In this document: positions 1 through 10,230 of the stretch, one piece after another
Numbering within the stretch: the first letter of the stretch is position 1
Layout: each line of letters starts with the position of its first letter
Assembly (NCBI GenBank): GCA_018398575.1
Contig: JAGTXZ010000018.1
Location: 930,001 to 994,000, forward strand
Direction: 5' to 3'
Length of the DNA stretch: 64,000 nucleotides
Source: Ampelomyces quisqualis
Lineage: Eukaryota; Ascomycota; Dothideomycetes; Pleosporales; Phaeosphaeriaceae
Translations under genes and position numbers: made by a program
Notes under the pieces: generated by a model
What the model saw: only the letters and a program-made list of their open reading frames with translations
Databases searched by the model: none
Told to the model about the DNA's origin: nothing

Positions 1-215
1 TATCACGATTAATATCACGATTAAGATCACGATCAATATCACGATCTATCAGAATCAATATCACGATCTATCAGAATCAATATCACGATCAATATCACGA
101 TCTATCAGAATCAACACTACAATCAGTATCAATATCTATCACGATCAACACCACAATCAGTATCAATATCTATCACGATCAACACCACAATCAGTATTAC
201 GATCAAGATTGAGAT
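1..215. repeat. Short-period imperfect tandem repeat
   Basis: An AT-rich array built from variants of ATATCACGATCA. The first part has 12-22 bp periods. From about 110 the period is near 36 bp, with copies containing CACAATCAGTATCAATATCT. The repeat runs off the left edge, so its full size is unknown. No reading frame is supported. Confidence 0.85.
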
Positions 216-504
216 CGACAGCTATCGGGCCGATATACCCCTGTATTTGCCCTGTGCGTTGACTAGGGGGGGGGGACCTGACTTTTGAAATGCTTCTCCG
301 TACTAACATAGCTAATAGATAGCTTTATCTACTATGTACTATGTATTCTGATGTAGTAGCGTTGTTATTCCTTAGTAAGGACTGGCTCTCACTACTGCAT
401 TATACAGACTACCGATTGTGACCCGTCGCACCTCGTCCCCGTCCCCGCGCCCGTCCCATCGCCTGCCTCTTGCTCTGCTGCCTCTGCAGTCTGTGTCTGT
501 CGCC
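216..504. other. Intergenic, with G10 homopolymer
   Basis: No gene seen. A run of ten G lies at 266-275. From about 430 the strand becomes C/T-rich, as is usual just upstream of a fungal start codon, so this probably holds the promoter and 5' leader of the RING-finger gene. Confidence 0.5.
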
Positions 505-534
505 ATGGCGTCGTCTGTCACCACCCCGCCATGA
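505..534 (+). promoter_or_regulatory. Candidate uORF in the RING gene leader
   Basis: ATG at 505 in a strong context (CGCCATGG) opens a nine-codon frame closed by TGA at 532-534, 23 nt before the main ATG at 558. If the transcript starts upstream of 505, this uORF would be translated first and could dampen the main protein. The transcription start is not visible, so this is inference. Confidence 0.4.
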
Positions 535-557
535 GCTAGCTGTCTGCCCTCGCCACC

Positions 558-1450
558 ATGGCCGACCACCTCACCCACCTCACCCACCTCACCCACCACA
601 CCCACCACCCCGCCGCCGCCTCCCCGTCGCACCACCTCGCCCCGCCCGTCAGCGGCGAGAGCTTCCTCAACACCATCCTCAACCCCGCTCTTGGCTATGC
701 CCAGCCCTTCCACCTGCTCCACGCCAACCAGATGCCGCCCACCACCCGCGCCGCACGCTTGCCCAGCGGCTACGTCGACCTCACCGCCACACCCGACTCG
801 CCGCCCCAGCGACGCAAGAGACAGTCGCCCACGCCAGGCCCCTCGGCCAAGCGCCAGAAGCGCGACAGCGCCTCCACGGTCGAAGAGGTGGACCTGACCG
901 ACGAGAAGCCGCGGCCACACGCCACCAAGTCCCACGCAAAGCCCGACGAGAAGCCCACCACCTTCAACACCTTCAACTGCGTCATCTGCATGGACATGCC
1001 CACCGACCTGACGGCGACAGCTTGCGGCAAGTTGCACCTCTCACCCGAGCGCGATGCATACTAATCGACCGACAGGCCACCTCTTCTGCCACACTTGCCT
1101 CATGGAAGCCCTGATAGCCGGCGAAAACCGCTCCGCCCCCGGCGACCCGAGGCGCTCACAGTGCCCCGTCTGTCGCAAGTTCATCAACCGCAACAAGCCC
1201 ACCGACATCATACCGCTGCTCTTGAAGAAGGGTCTGGCGACACAACCAAGGAAGAAAGCCATGCCATCACCCAGCGCTGTCGCTCCAAAGGTACATTGAC
1301 ATGTGTTGCATTCACTGCTCCAAGCAATGCCTTGATCCGCCCTCTCTGGACATGATACTAAACATTCCCTAGCCAATACAGAGTGCGATCCCGCGTCTTC
1401 CCGTGAGGCGGACGACGAGGCGCGTGCGAAGACTATCGAGCGCGGCATAA
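558..1450 (+). CDS. RING-finger E3 ubiquitin ligase, Slx8/STUbL-like
   Basis: Probable ubiquitin ligase of the SUMO-targeted type (nuclear, acting on SUMO-modified proteins). Exons are 558-1026, 1076-1290 and about 1373-1450, giving about 253 residues. The C3HC4 RING is C141, C144, C156, H158, C161, C164, C186, C189, and it is completed only when the 49 bp intron 1027-1075 is removed. That intron starts GCAAGT, contains TACTAAT and ends ACAG, so it is a GC-AG intron. Upstream lie a His-rich N-terminus, two SIM-like VDLT motifs (residues 73-76 and 111-114, the second followed by Asp-Glu) and a basic patch at about 84-102 that could be a nuclear signal. The start ATG has a perfect Kozak context (CGCCACCATGG). 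The last exon is uncertain: a second intron 1291-1372 (GTACAT to CCTAG, branch TACTAAA) gives a stop at 1450, while reading through stops at 1299. RING and SIMs are seen; the STUbL role is inferred from their combination. Confidence 0.8.
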
Positions 1451-2873
1451 TGGATGCAAACAAAAGTCACCTGTGTGAGGCAGCGTAGCATGTTGACAAG
1501 ACCCAACGACTTTACGACGTGGCATCAGCAAGGGGTGTGCAATCATGTGTAGAACCATACACCATGTACCAGCCATTACTTGGAGCGTCTTCTTTCTGAC
1601 TGCATTTGTATGGCATTAGCGTCATCATGATGATGTCTTTCAATTCTTTCCTTGGGATACGAGAAAATGTAGAACTGTTTGTATCATACATCAAGTACAT
1701 CTCCCGCACACAACATCCCAGTCACCCATCCACATCCTTCAGCACCCACCATGCCCTCCCAAATTGCCATCAAACTTTACAGGACCTGATTCGGGGGAAT
1801 TGACTTGTTGGAATCGACATGGAACTACATTGATCAAGATGTTGGCGCAAGATATCCTGCTTCTGCTTCCTTTGCCACGCGTTCCCACTCTCACGTCTCC
1901 AAGTAGGCAAAGACTTATCACCCTTCATCCCTACCGCTTCTCAAGCACACGACGGACAGACAGCCCGAGCGAAAGAAAAAAGTCGAAAAATTTCTGCTGC
2001 ACTTGTTTCCTACATGTGTCGAGATATTCCTGACTGCCGGTCGACTATCAAACAAGTGCTTTCAGCGCGTTAGGTTACTGCTCCTATCCATGGTTCCGCC
2101 GTGTCGGTTGACCGGGTCGCGCTAGTGTTTTCTATCTATTTTATCAGATTTTCGCCGAGACCGACGTCTGCAGACGTTTGAGGCAGAATTCGGGTATTGT
2201 CCTGAGCAATAAACGATATAGGGATTCGGAAATTGACAGTCAAAGAATATTGTGTGTGGTTTGGCTGGGCTCGATCATTTTCGACGGGTACTGGTGCGGA
2301 GTGGCAAGGGCAGTGAAGAACAGGGACGGTGTGCGCTCGACAAAGACCTGTGGACTTTGGAATTTGGACAGCGCACACCAGTTCCACCTCAGCCTAGTCC
2401 CCAGTGTTCCATGGTTGAATGACTGGCGGAATCGCGGTGGTATTAGTGTGGTCACAAAGGTTGGTTCAAAGTGTTGCGAAGAGCTCTGGGATGCAATGTT
2501 TGCATATTCAGCAGGTCGCATATCCGTGGAGAATACTTTGGGTCCAATCGTTCTGAAGTGTGTTTTTAAAAGTAGTCTGACGATCTGAAGGCTGTTCGAG
2601 GGTGTGTGGACATCTTGCAGCCCACGATGTTGTCTTTGAAGTCGAAATTGGTACGGCGGTGACTCGTAGCTCCCAACAATATCCACCTGTCAGAGCAATT
2701 TTATAATAGTGTTCCAGAGTTCCCTTCCAGGGCCAAAGTTCTCTCATAAAGCGGAGGGAGTTTGCGAGCAGAGTGGCACACTGCTTCATAAACATTCTGC
2801 TTTATGCTTGAAGACTGTATATGAACATTGTGTTACTGTATATACCTTTTGCTTACGTATTTACTTTACCAAA
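1451..2873. other. Intergenic, about 1.4 kb, no supported gene
   Basis: Normal base composition. Open frames of 65-148 codons occur on both strands but overlap one another and show no recognisable motif or splice logic. I see no RNA gene here. It would contain the 3' end of the RING gene and the promoter of the pseudokinase gene. Confidence 0.5.
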
Positions 2874-3942
2874 ATGTCTTCCAACAACAACCGAGTAAGT
2901 CTGAAGCGACATTGGTTGTCAAATATACTAACTTCATCAGCGTACACAAACTAGACGCCCGCCAGGTCTCTCCGCTATCCCTACCAACCACCACGCGACT
3001 ACTATCCCAGACAACGCAGTTCTGACGGATAGACAAGAACTGCCTCAAATTCCCTACACCATCATTAGAACGCTCGAAGCAAACACTCCTCCACCCGGCA
3101 TCAACATCCACGTCCGGCAATGGTGCCATGTTCTCCTCGGCCACCCAACAACAGGCGGTCTATTCCACGCCACCATCCCAGCCGACCTATCTTTCTTCGA
3201 TGCCTTCCGCGAGCGAGGAATCCTAATTACCGATTACAAAGTATGCAACCAGCTCATACGCCACGTCCATCACAACCTTCTCTTCCCCCTCTACGACCCG
3301 ACCACCATGTCACTGACGTACACGGGGGATTTCACAAACGTGCATTTCCACTGGCAAGACATCCTCGGCGAAAGAGCCTTCGTCACAGGAAGCGACGCCT
3401 CCATGCGCCGACTCCGCAACGAAATCGCGGTCGCCGAGGTGCTGCATCACCCGCGGTACCGCGAGCTGTGTCTCGACGCCAATCTCGCCCGATATCTCGG
3501 CGTATGCGTAGATTCTTTCCAACGCGTAATCTGCACGGCGTGGACATCGAGCATGGCGACGCTGCGGGATTTTGCCGTCGCGGAAAATCTGCTCGCGGAA
3601 AGTCTCGTCATGCCCATTCTTAAACGCGTCGGGAAGGGGATGCGCCAGATGCATAGCTTGGGTATCTCCCATGGCGCGATTAATGAGATGAATGTGTATT
3701 TGACGTGGGAGCGATTCACGGTTCGGAAGAAACTTGGTGCCCGTGACGTTGGGACACATGCGCCCTCTGTGAGGATTACGCAGGTGGTGTTGGGGAATTT
3801 CGATCGCGCAGTCGATCATGCTGCCAATTGTGTGGTGGAGGACGAGATTGAGTCCGCTGTGCTGGCGGATGAGATGCAGTGGCTGGAACTGCTGCAATGG
3901 ATGAACTCGAACATGCGAGCATCGGAATCATCACGTCCTTAG
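2874..3942 (+). CDS. Protein-kinase-like protein, probable pseudokinase
   Basis: Exon 1 (2874-2894) encodes only seven residues. A 46 bp intron (2895-2940; GTAAGT, TACTAAC, TCAG) is followed by a single open exon 2941-3942, for 340 residues in all. The C-terminal half has a kinase C-lobe layout: an HSLG..HGAIN stretch sits where the HxD catalytic loop belongs, and LGNFD where the DFG motif belongs. The catalytic Asp of the loop is Ala253 and the Mg-binding Asp of DFG is Asn293 (motif N293-F294-D295), so phosphotransfer is unlikely. I could not find a clear glycine loop or VAIK lysine in the N-terminal half. Substrates or partners are unknown. The start is supported by the canonical intron immediately after it. 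The neighbouring methyltransferase gene is convergent, 318 bp away. Confidence 0.72.
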
Positions 3943-4260
3943 CGGCGCAGGTGAAGGAAGTGGCATCGGCGTGCGTATTCTTCCCGATCGTTCCAACTAC
4001 ACTGCTAATTCATGACAGCACTCATAGCGTCCTCGCCAGACTACTGGTTTTTAAAGCTAGGGCCTGAAGACCAGCCGAAGTCATACACTCAACCCAAGGT
4101 ACATGATTGTTGACGGTCCTAGGGTGCCTTGGCCAGCATGTTTTCTTTCTTAATCGCGGTCTTGCGTTCGGATACCCGCACATCGCAATTTACATCCGGA
4201 GCGGTCCTGCATGAGCCATTAGAGGCTATTGGTACATGCTCTTTGTTGTCTTGTTTGTCT
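3943..4260. other. Convergent intergenic spacer
   Basis: This spacer lies between the 3' ends of the pseudokinase and methyltransferase genes. No gene or RNA is recognised. Confidence 0.5.
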
Positions 4261-5239
4261 TTACATTTCCGTGCGCTTCGTTCCTCTTACTACCCACAGC
4301 GGATCCAGATGATCTGGCAGATGCGGCGAGCGAATGAGTACAGTACCATGATCGTCGGTGACACGCATGCCGCTGTCGTCTTTTGCACATAGGTCTACGA
4401 TCTCCACGTCGCTCCAGCCGGCAAAGTGTAGATAGTCTATAGATGAATGATTTGTTAATGTCTGTCTCGAATATCAACAGTGCAAAAGGATACTCGCCTC
4501 CAACCAATTCCAACCTTGCCTGCTCAGACAACGTCATCCACCTCTTCACCACCTTATTCGGAAAGCACCGATTACTGATCACAAGATGAACCTTTCCGCC
4601 CTCATTCATGGCGTCCAGCAGATTTCGACAAATCTCCAGCGGCTTGACGAGGTAGTCAATGCTCACCACGCACGTGACAGCATCAAACCGGAGGCCCTTG
4701 TCTTCCTTCCACCCTTCCCTCACGTCGTGCGGCGACTGATTCAGATCCAGCACCCGCCACTCCTTCAAAGCGCCGTTTCGCTCCATCTCGTCAGCATTCA
4801 GACCCACGCCATAAACTTCCAACGCTTTGTTCTGCACCGCCTGTTGGATCTCGCGTGGGTAAAAGCTCTTCCAACTCGTGCACATGTCCATGATCTTTCC
4901 CGACGGCGGCAGCACGGTCGCATAATACTCTGTCAATCGCGAGATGCTTGGATCATCAATGTGCGTCACGAGTCGAGGTTGGCGATAGAAGACCCCGTCG
5001 TTGTTCTCATCGTAGCGCATGAAATCGGATTGGTCGTAGGGCCAAGTGTCGTACGTCGGTGTGTAGAGAGTGGCCGGGAAGTGTGCGGTGCCGACTGATG
5101 CTGCGCAGGCCATGTTGGTAATGGAGAAGAAGTTGAATGAGAGTTTAGGCGGCGATGATCGTCGATTGAGCGACGAATAGGCGTGATTGCGGAATTGTGA
5201 TGCTGGGGAAAAGAATCGGGTGCATCGCGCAAAGGACAT
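4261..5239 (-). CDS. SAM-dependent methyltransferase-like protein, probably mitochondrial
   Basis: Two exons on the minus strand, 5239-4498 and 4436-4261, give 305 residues. The first ~45 residues are rich in Ser, Arg and Phe and lack acidic residues, as expected of a mitochondrial presequence; an internal Met at 5113 is an alternative start. The core has a Rossmann-like methyltransferase layout: a D-M-C-T-S-W segment after PSGKIMD as motif I, then a YGVGLNADEM segment, VLDLN, and FDAVTCVVSIDYLVKP as the motif-IV/post region. The C-terminus ends DPLWVVRG plus seven residues. Reading straight through the intron gives a nonsense tail, and GT donors nearby do not restore the frame. A GC donor (GAG then GCGAGT at 4497) with the acceptor at 4437 (CTATAG, TTAAC branch) restores FAGWSDVEIVDL and the expected end. 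Substrate unknown. Confidence 0.75.
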
Positions 5240-6546
5240 GTGGATGGTGGTGTAGTAGCGTTGTCGTTGGGTGAGCGCGGATTCGCCGTTGACAAAGCGC
5301 GTCGTGGTGATGATGTCATGACCGCGTGATCACATGACACCCAGACTCGGCTGTTCTGAACCTCGGAATGGTCTTCCTGCGAAGCCTTGACATCAAAAAA
5401 GGACCCGAGGATGCAAGGAGACAAATTGCTTTCACAGGCCTATCGCAAGTATGTCTGGAATACTTACAACTGCCTGCTTCGTCTTTCAGCCCTAGCAAGA
5501 TTCCCTCACTTCTGGCAGACAAATCGTGGAACGCCGGAGGCGGATTCTCGATGACAGAAGTGACCACAGCGAATTGAGGAGTTAAGTTTAAGAAATGACT
5601 GGACTAACCTGATGCCGACGGTAGTTTCCCAACAGTAACCGATCATCAGGTCCTCCATCGTAGTCGCCCGCCTGCCTCACTGTCCGACTTGCCGCCAGGC
5701 ATGGATATGTATCCCAGTCTACTACCACCTTGGTAGACTTTTCCGGGCCGACTAGTAGCACGTATTTCTTGCAGTTTGGTCTTTAGCCGCTGTCCCTTCG
5801 GGCCTTCGGGATGCTTTCCAAGATGCTTTGCTTTGCGGACTCCCAGGAGCCGGCCGAGCTCCACATGCTCGCTGCGGCCATGGTATCGTATACTACCGAT
5901 CGGTCGCAACCACATCCAATATTTGCAAATTTGACTATTGATAATGTAGCAGATTTGTCGAGGCGGCGATTATGATTGAAGAGCTCTACTACCTCAAGTT
6001 TCTGCTCGCGCATCGCGTCTAACCTCCCCTCAACGGCTGTTCTTCGATTCTGCTCGTCATGCCAATCAACCGTCATACTCGTTATCCAGAGTAGGAAACA
6101 GAGAAATTGAATCTTGTCTTCTGTCTACGGGCTCTGTAACAGTTTGACTGGAAGGCGCGCCTTGACAAAAGCAAGTTGAAGACGGTGACTTCTAGAGAAA
6201 CGAACTTCCGCAGCCGTTGTGGATCGAAGCAACCCTCGTGGGATGTCTTGCCGCGCAAGCAACCGTTTCATCTGTACGTCGCAAGATCCTAAGTTTTGAA
6301 GAAGGCCCATGTCATCCACTTGCTTGCGAGAATGTATGCCTGAGTGGCACGCTGAGAAGCTGCGGTACAGTCTTCTGGTATTTCACCCCATAAAGTAATT
6401 TGCTACAAGCAGGGCGCCCTCCAGGAACCGCACCCTCGCTATTGCACCTGGAGGTAAGTTAAATTCTACACGTCCGACCGCCCAAGCCTACATCGAGTTG
6501 CTAAGAACTGTGTTGTGATCCATACACGCAAGTAGACTGATCTAGT
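5240..6546. other. Intergenic, about 1.3 kb, no supported gene
   Basis: Normal composition. Overlapping short frames occur on both strands (69-97 codons) without a recognised motif. The 5780-6080 minus-strand stretch has protein-like composition and could be a gene fragment, but I cannot name it. The promoter of the methyltransferase should lie just after 5239. Confidence 0.4.
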
Positions 6547-6825
6547 ATGAACTCCATGTTGTCTACCCTAGCGACATGGGTCGATACCGTGGATAGCTTT
6601 GCTCCTGCGCTCCTTCCAAAGGAGATCAATCCAGCATTGAGGGTCGCAGGTGTGAAGGATATGGCTGGGGCGATTCTGCTTATTGCAAGTCATGCTGGTG
6701 CATACGTCAACGGCAATATTTCGCTGACCGATAGCGGTGCTTTAAGCACACTACATGCGACATATGGATTCACTATGCCCTTGCACACAAAGTCAATGAT
6801 TACCAGCTTAGTCATGCAAGATTGA
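6547..6825 (+). pseudogene. Short-chain dehydrogenase/reductase C-terminal fragment
   Basis: An open frame of 92 codons whose middle (LPKEINPALRVAG, DMAGAILLIAS, AYVNGN, LTDSGALS) matches the C-terminal segment of classical NAD(P)-dependent short-chain dehydrogenases, the part after the substrate loop ending in the YINGxxxxxDGG element. The Rossmann TGxxxGxG motif and the Ser-Tyr-Lys catalytic residues are absent, and a TGA lies in frame three codons before the ATG. It is therefore a truncated relic, not an enzyme. It sits 133 bp upstream of the hydrolase gene on the same strand, so it may be left from a larger metabolic locus. Confidence 0.65.
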
Positions 6826-6958
6826 CTGATGCAAAGGGCGTCAGGATCGACTAGTTGCATGGTATCTTAACCGAACCTCCATCACAGTCATCTCCCCGCT
6901 CTTGTACCACATCCTCGCTAATCACTGAATCTGGCTCTCTATTTTTTTGGTTGCGACA

Positions 6959-8103
6959 ATGTGTACAAAGAATTACATGTTGCCATCCCTGCTCGCGACT
7001 ACATGCCTAGCTCATCAAAACGGGTTTGAGCAACCTCGTCGAGACTACTTTCACGTTGGTGGAAAGTACGTGAATATAACGGTGCGTGATTTCAGCAGCA
7101 TGATATCAGCAATCTAATTTCTCAGCTCGGCAACGCTACCTCGCAAGTCAAAGTCGGCCAAATATACGTGGAAAGATTGACTCCGCCGGTGGTCTTTCAA
7201 AACTATCCCCTTGTGTTTATCGCCGGCGCAGGGCAGACTGGTACAAATTTCCTTCAGACTCCTGATAATCGCCCCGGATGGGCGTCTTTCTTTCTTGATC
7301 ATGGCTATGTCGTTTATCTCAGCGACCAAGCTTCTCGTGGTCGCTCACCATGGAACCCATCGATCGGAACACCGGTCGTGAGCGGTACTGCACAGGTCGA
7401 GGAGATCTTCACCGCTGTATCACGACATAATCTCTGGCCACAAGCCAAGCTGCACACTCAATGGCCTGGCACTGGGCTGGTCGGCGATCCAACTTTTGAC
7501 GCTTTTTATGCATCTCAGGTTCAGTTTATCGCGGAAAACGATATTTCTGAAGATCAAAACACTGATGCGTATACGGCACTACTTGACAAGATTGGCGCGG
7601 CGCACATCATCACACATAGTCAAGCCGGAGCCTACGGATGGCGCATTGGTGATGCCAGATCAGAACTAGTGAGGAGCATCATAGCTCTCGAGCCTGCTGG
7701 TCCGCCTTTTGAAGGCAAACTTCCGTTTTTGGGAAATCGCACGTGGGGTATCACGAACCAGGAGATCACATACGACCCTCCCGCTGGCCCTAACGCGACT
7801 TTGCTTACGAGCGTGCGTGTGCCGCCCAAGGATAGCAACCACACAGACTGCATTTTGCAGCAGGAGCCAGCCAAGAAGCTTAAGAACTTGGTCGATATAC
7901 CCGTCTTGTTGATGACAGGGGAAGCAAGCTATCATGCGCCGTACGACTACTGCGTTGTAGACTTTCTGATGCAAGCAGGCGTTCAAGTCGAGTTTGCCGA
8001 CTTGGGTCAAGAAGGTATTCATGGGAACGGACATATGTTATTTATGGAGAAAAATAACATGCAAATCGCAGAGCGGGTACGCAAATGGCTGGCAAAGCTT
8101 TGA
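6959..8103 (+). CDS. Alpha/beta-hydrolase, probably secreted
   Basis: Exons 6959-7081 and 7126-8103 encode 366 residues. The 44 bp intron has GTGCGT, CTAAT and CTCAG and keeps phase 0. The extra first exon supplies a short hydrophobic N-terminus (MLPSLLATTCLA) that could be a weak signal peptide, followed by an RRDYFHVGGKYV strand typical of this fungal hydrolase family. Core features: an FIAGAGQTGTN oxyanion strand; a nucleophile elbow H-S-Q-A-G-A with Ser206; an ALEPAGPPF strand after it; and a late GIHGNGHM segment giving the catalytic His. The GxSxG Gly is replaced by His at its first position, which is common in this subgroup. There are several N-x-S/T sites. Likely an esterase, lipase or lactonase acting outside the cell; substrate unknown. 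The 3' end is 84 bp from the convergent P450 stop. Confidence 0.85.
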
Positions 8104-8187
8104 GAGCCGCGGAGAACCAAAGCTTGGTTTCGGAATCGATGTCGACAGCGCCTGCGGGCTACACGCTGTATCTTCGATGAAATGTAG

Positions 8188-9721
8188 CTAGCGTTTCGCC
8201 TGAGAATTTCCGCGATAGAGCGCGACCTTGCAACCATTCTTACTCTTGCACGTCATCTTCATCTCTCCCATCCAGTCTTCTTTGTCGCGACTCTCTAGCA
8301 TCTCAAACTCTTTCGCCAGCCTTACAAGCACATATGCAGCTTCAATGAGCACTTTCTGCTGCCCAAGACATTCTCTATTGCCGCCACCAAAACCCATAAA
8401 TTCCCAACGACTAGGCTGTATCGTCTCCCATCTTTCAGGCCGGAAGGCCTCGGTATCATCACCATATACGGCTGGATCGCGATGTAAAGCGAAGTAGTTC
8501 ATAGCTGCAATTGTGCCTTGCCGGACAAAAACAGGCTCGCCCTGACCCGAACCACCGCCAGTCGGCAGAGTCGTGTCTCGAATCGCATTTCGACCCATGA
8601 TGGGAAAAATTGGATACAGACGAAGCGCTTTGTAAATAATGTTCTGGACGATCTTGAGGTTTAGCAGCGCATCAAAATCGAAATAGCTTAGATCGTGGTT
8701 GTTTGTCGCGTCGCGTATCTTCTGCCAGTATGCGGGATGCCGCGAAAGCAAGAAACACGCGTTTCCGAGGAGCGCAGAAGTTGTTTCTTGCGATGCCATC
8801 ATGCCTTGAAGAACCTGGCTTCGAATGAAATTCCGGTCGTCGGTCTGAATGGATAGTCCCCTGAGCAAGCTCGGCTGCTTGTTCGACGGATCAGTGCGCC
8901 CAAGATCCTGCTTCAAGGCTAGGTCAATGAAGTAGTCGATGTAGTCATGATTCGTCTTGCAGACTCTTCGATATCTGTTTTGTGGAAATAGGAACCCGAA
9001 TCAACCAAGAAGCATGCGAAACATGGTGAGGAATAATGCATCGTGGAATGACTCAATGAACTTTTCCGAGGTATGTGGCGCACCAACTAAGCCTTTTGCG
9101 GGATCTACACCAAGCAGGAACTTTATCGATTTGTTTAGAAACTGCGTGCGATTAGTGGTGTTGACAATAGAATGGCTGAAAGCGTACCATGTCGTAGAGA
9201 AGTGGCTGCAGATCGATAGTCTCGCCGTTCTGAGGTATTTGTGCAACCATAATGTCCACTTGTTCCGACAGGTACTTCAGGTCTTGTAAGTTGTTCTTCG
9301 CAAAGGTAGGCTTCAACAACTTTCGCGATCGTTGCCAAACATCGCCATCGGCGGTTAAGAAGCCACGACCACAAAAATTCTCCGCGCCAGGCAATCTCAT
9401 GCTTTCAACTCCCCAGTCCTTACTCGTATTGATTGCTCGAACATTGGCCGAAGCGATGGTCGCTACCGTCGATGGGCCAAGCAAAGCCTGGATCTCGAAT
9501 GTTTGCCCGAAGCGTTGATGATGTCGATGCATTGACGGAATATTTGTATACATGGCAACTTGAGCGTCGAGGCCCAGAAAGGGTTCTCGCGTAGGAAGTC
9601 TGGTGGCGGATGCACAGCCATGCTGTTGTATTGCCGATGTGTGACTGCGGTGGCGCTGGACGATGTATACCGCAAGCAGGAGGGTTCCCGTCAATACTGT
9701 GGTTAAAAATTGGACAAACAT
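8188..9721 (-). pseudogene. CYP52-like cytochrome P450, disrupted
   Basis: Exons 9721-9188 and 9141-8188, with a 46 bp intron (GTACGC, ACTAAT, GCAG), would encode about 495 residues. An N-terminal hydrophobic anchor (residues ~3-22) fits an ER-membrane monooxygenase. Present are a C-helix WxxxRK, an I-helix segment ASQETT, FRPERW, and the heme ligand motif FGGGNRECLG; RDTTLP and the GGGNRECLGQQ region resemble CYP52-type fatty-acid/alkane hydroxylases. Two defects are seen. First, an in-frame TGA at 9001-9003 (minus strand) sits between RMLLG and FGFLFP, with no plausible intron removing it. Second, the Glu of the K-helix ExxR motif is Lys (KALR; codon at 8629-8631). Either would normally abolish function. 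A read-through or alternatively spliced product, or a sequencing error at the TGA, remains possible. Confidence 0.8.
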
Positions 9722-10230
9722 CGTAGGGGACGGTAGGAAAAGACAGGCATTGATCTGACTGGGATTGAAGCTACCGAGTGAGCTTGTCGATATCGCGTCC
9801 CTTGGTGCTAAGGATGAATGTTACGTCACCACGTTAGCCACGCCCGCCGTCCGTGCTGCACATATCTCTGAGTCGGCGTACGTTTGCAAGGACAACGATA
9901 TAGCTCTTGCTTCTTAAGTCTAACATGTTTTGTGGCACGCAATTTGGCTGAAGCTACTGTTGCGTCGTCCAATTGAGCTGACAACAATAGTTGATTACGC
10001 GCCACACTACCCTGAAAAAAAGTGGGAATTGTTGGAAGGGGTCTCCTGCATGCCGATCGACAATGAATGTACCATCTTTTGCATAAGATACCTCGACTTT
10101 CGCACAGTTCATGATTGAGCGGAAAATGTCCAAAAGGTGTTAGGATCACGTGTGTCCAGCAGCAACGATCCAGACAGACTCCGTAACAAACAAATAAAAG
10201 TCTGTCAGTTCGGAAACGGTCACTAAAGTA
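9722..10230. other. Intergenic transition to AT-rich DNA
   Basis: Promoter side of the P450 pseudogene. No gene recognised. Base composition is ordinary up to about 10,230 and then drops abruptly to mostly A/T. Confidence 0.5.

Noticed and set aside
372..1037. 221-codon minus-strand frame opposite the RING gene
   Set aside because: Gly/Val-rich shadow of the His/Pro-rich coding strand; no motif, and the plus strand has RING, Kozak context and splice sites.
2178..2686. Overlapping 136- and 148-codon frames on opposite strands
   Set aside because: Neither shows a motif, promoter or splice support, and they overlap almost completely.
4586..5098. 170-codon plus-strand frame
   Set aside because: Antisense shadow of the methyltransferase exon.
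5783..6076. 97-codon minus-strand frame with protein-like composition
   Set aside because: No recognisable domain and a competing frame; too weak to call.
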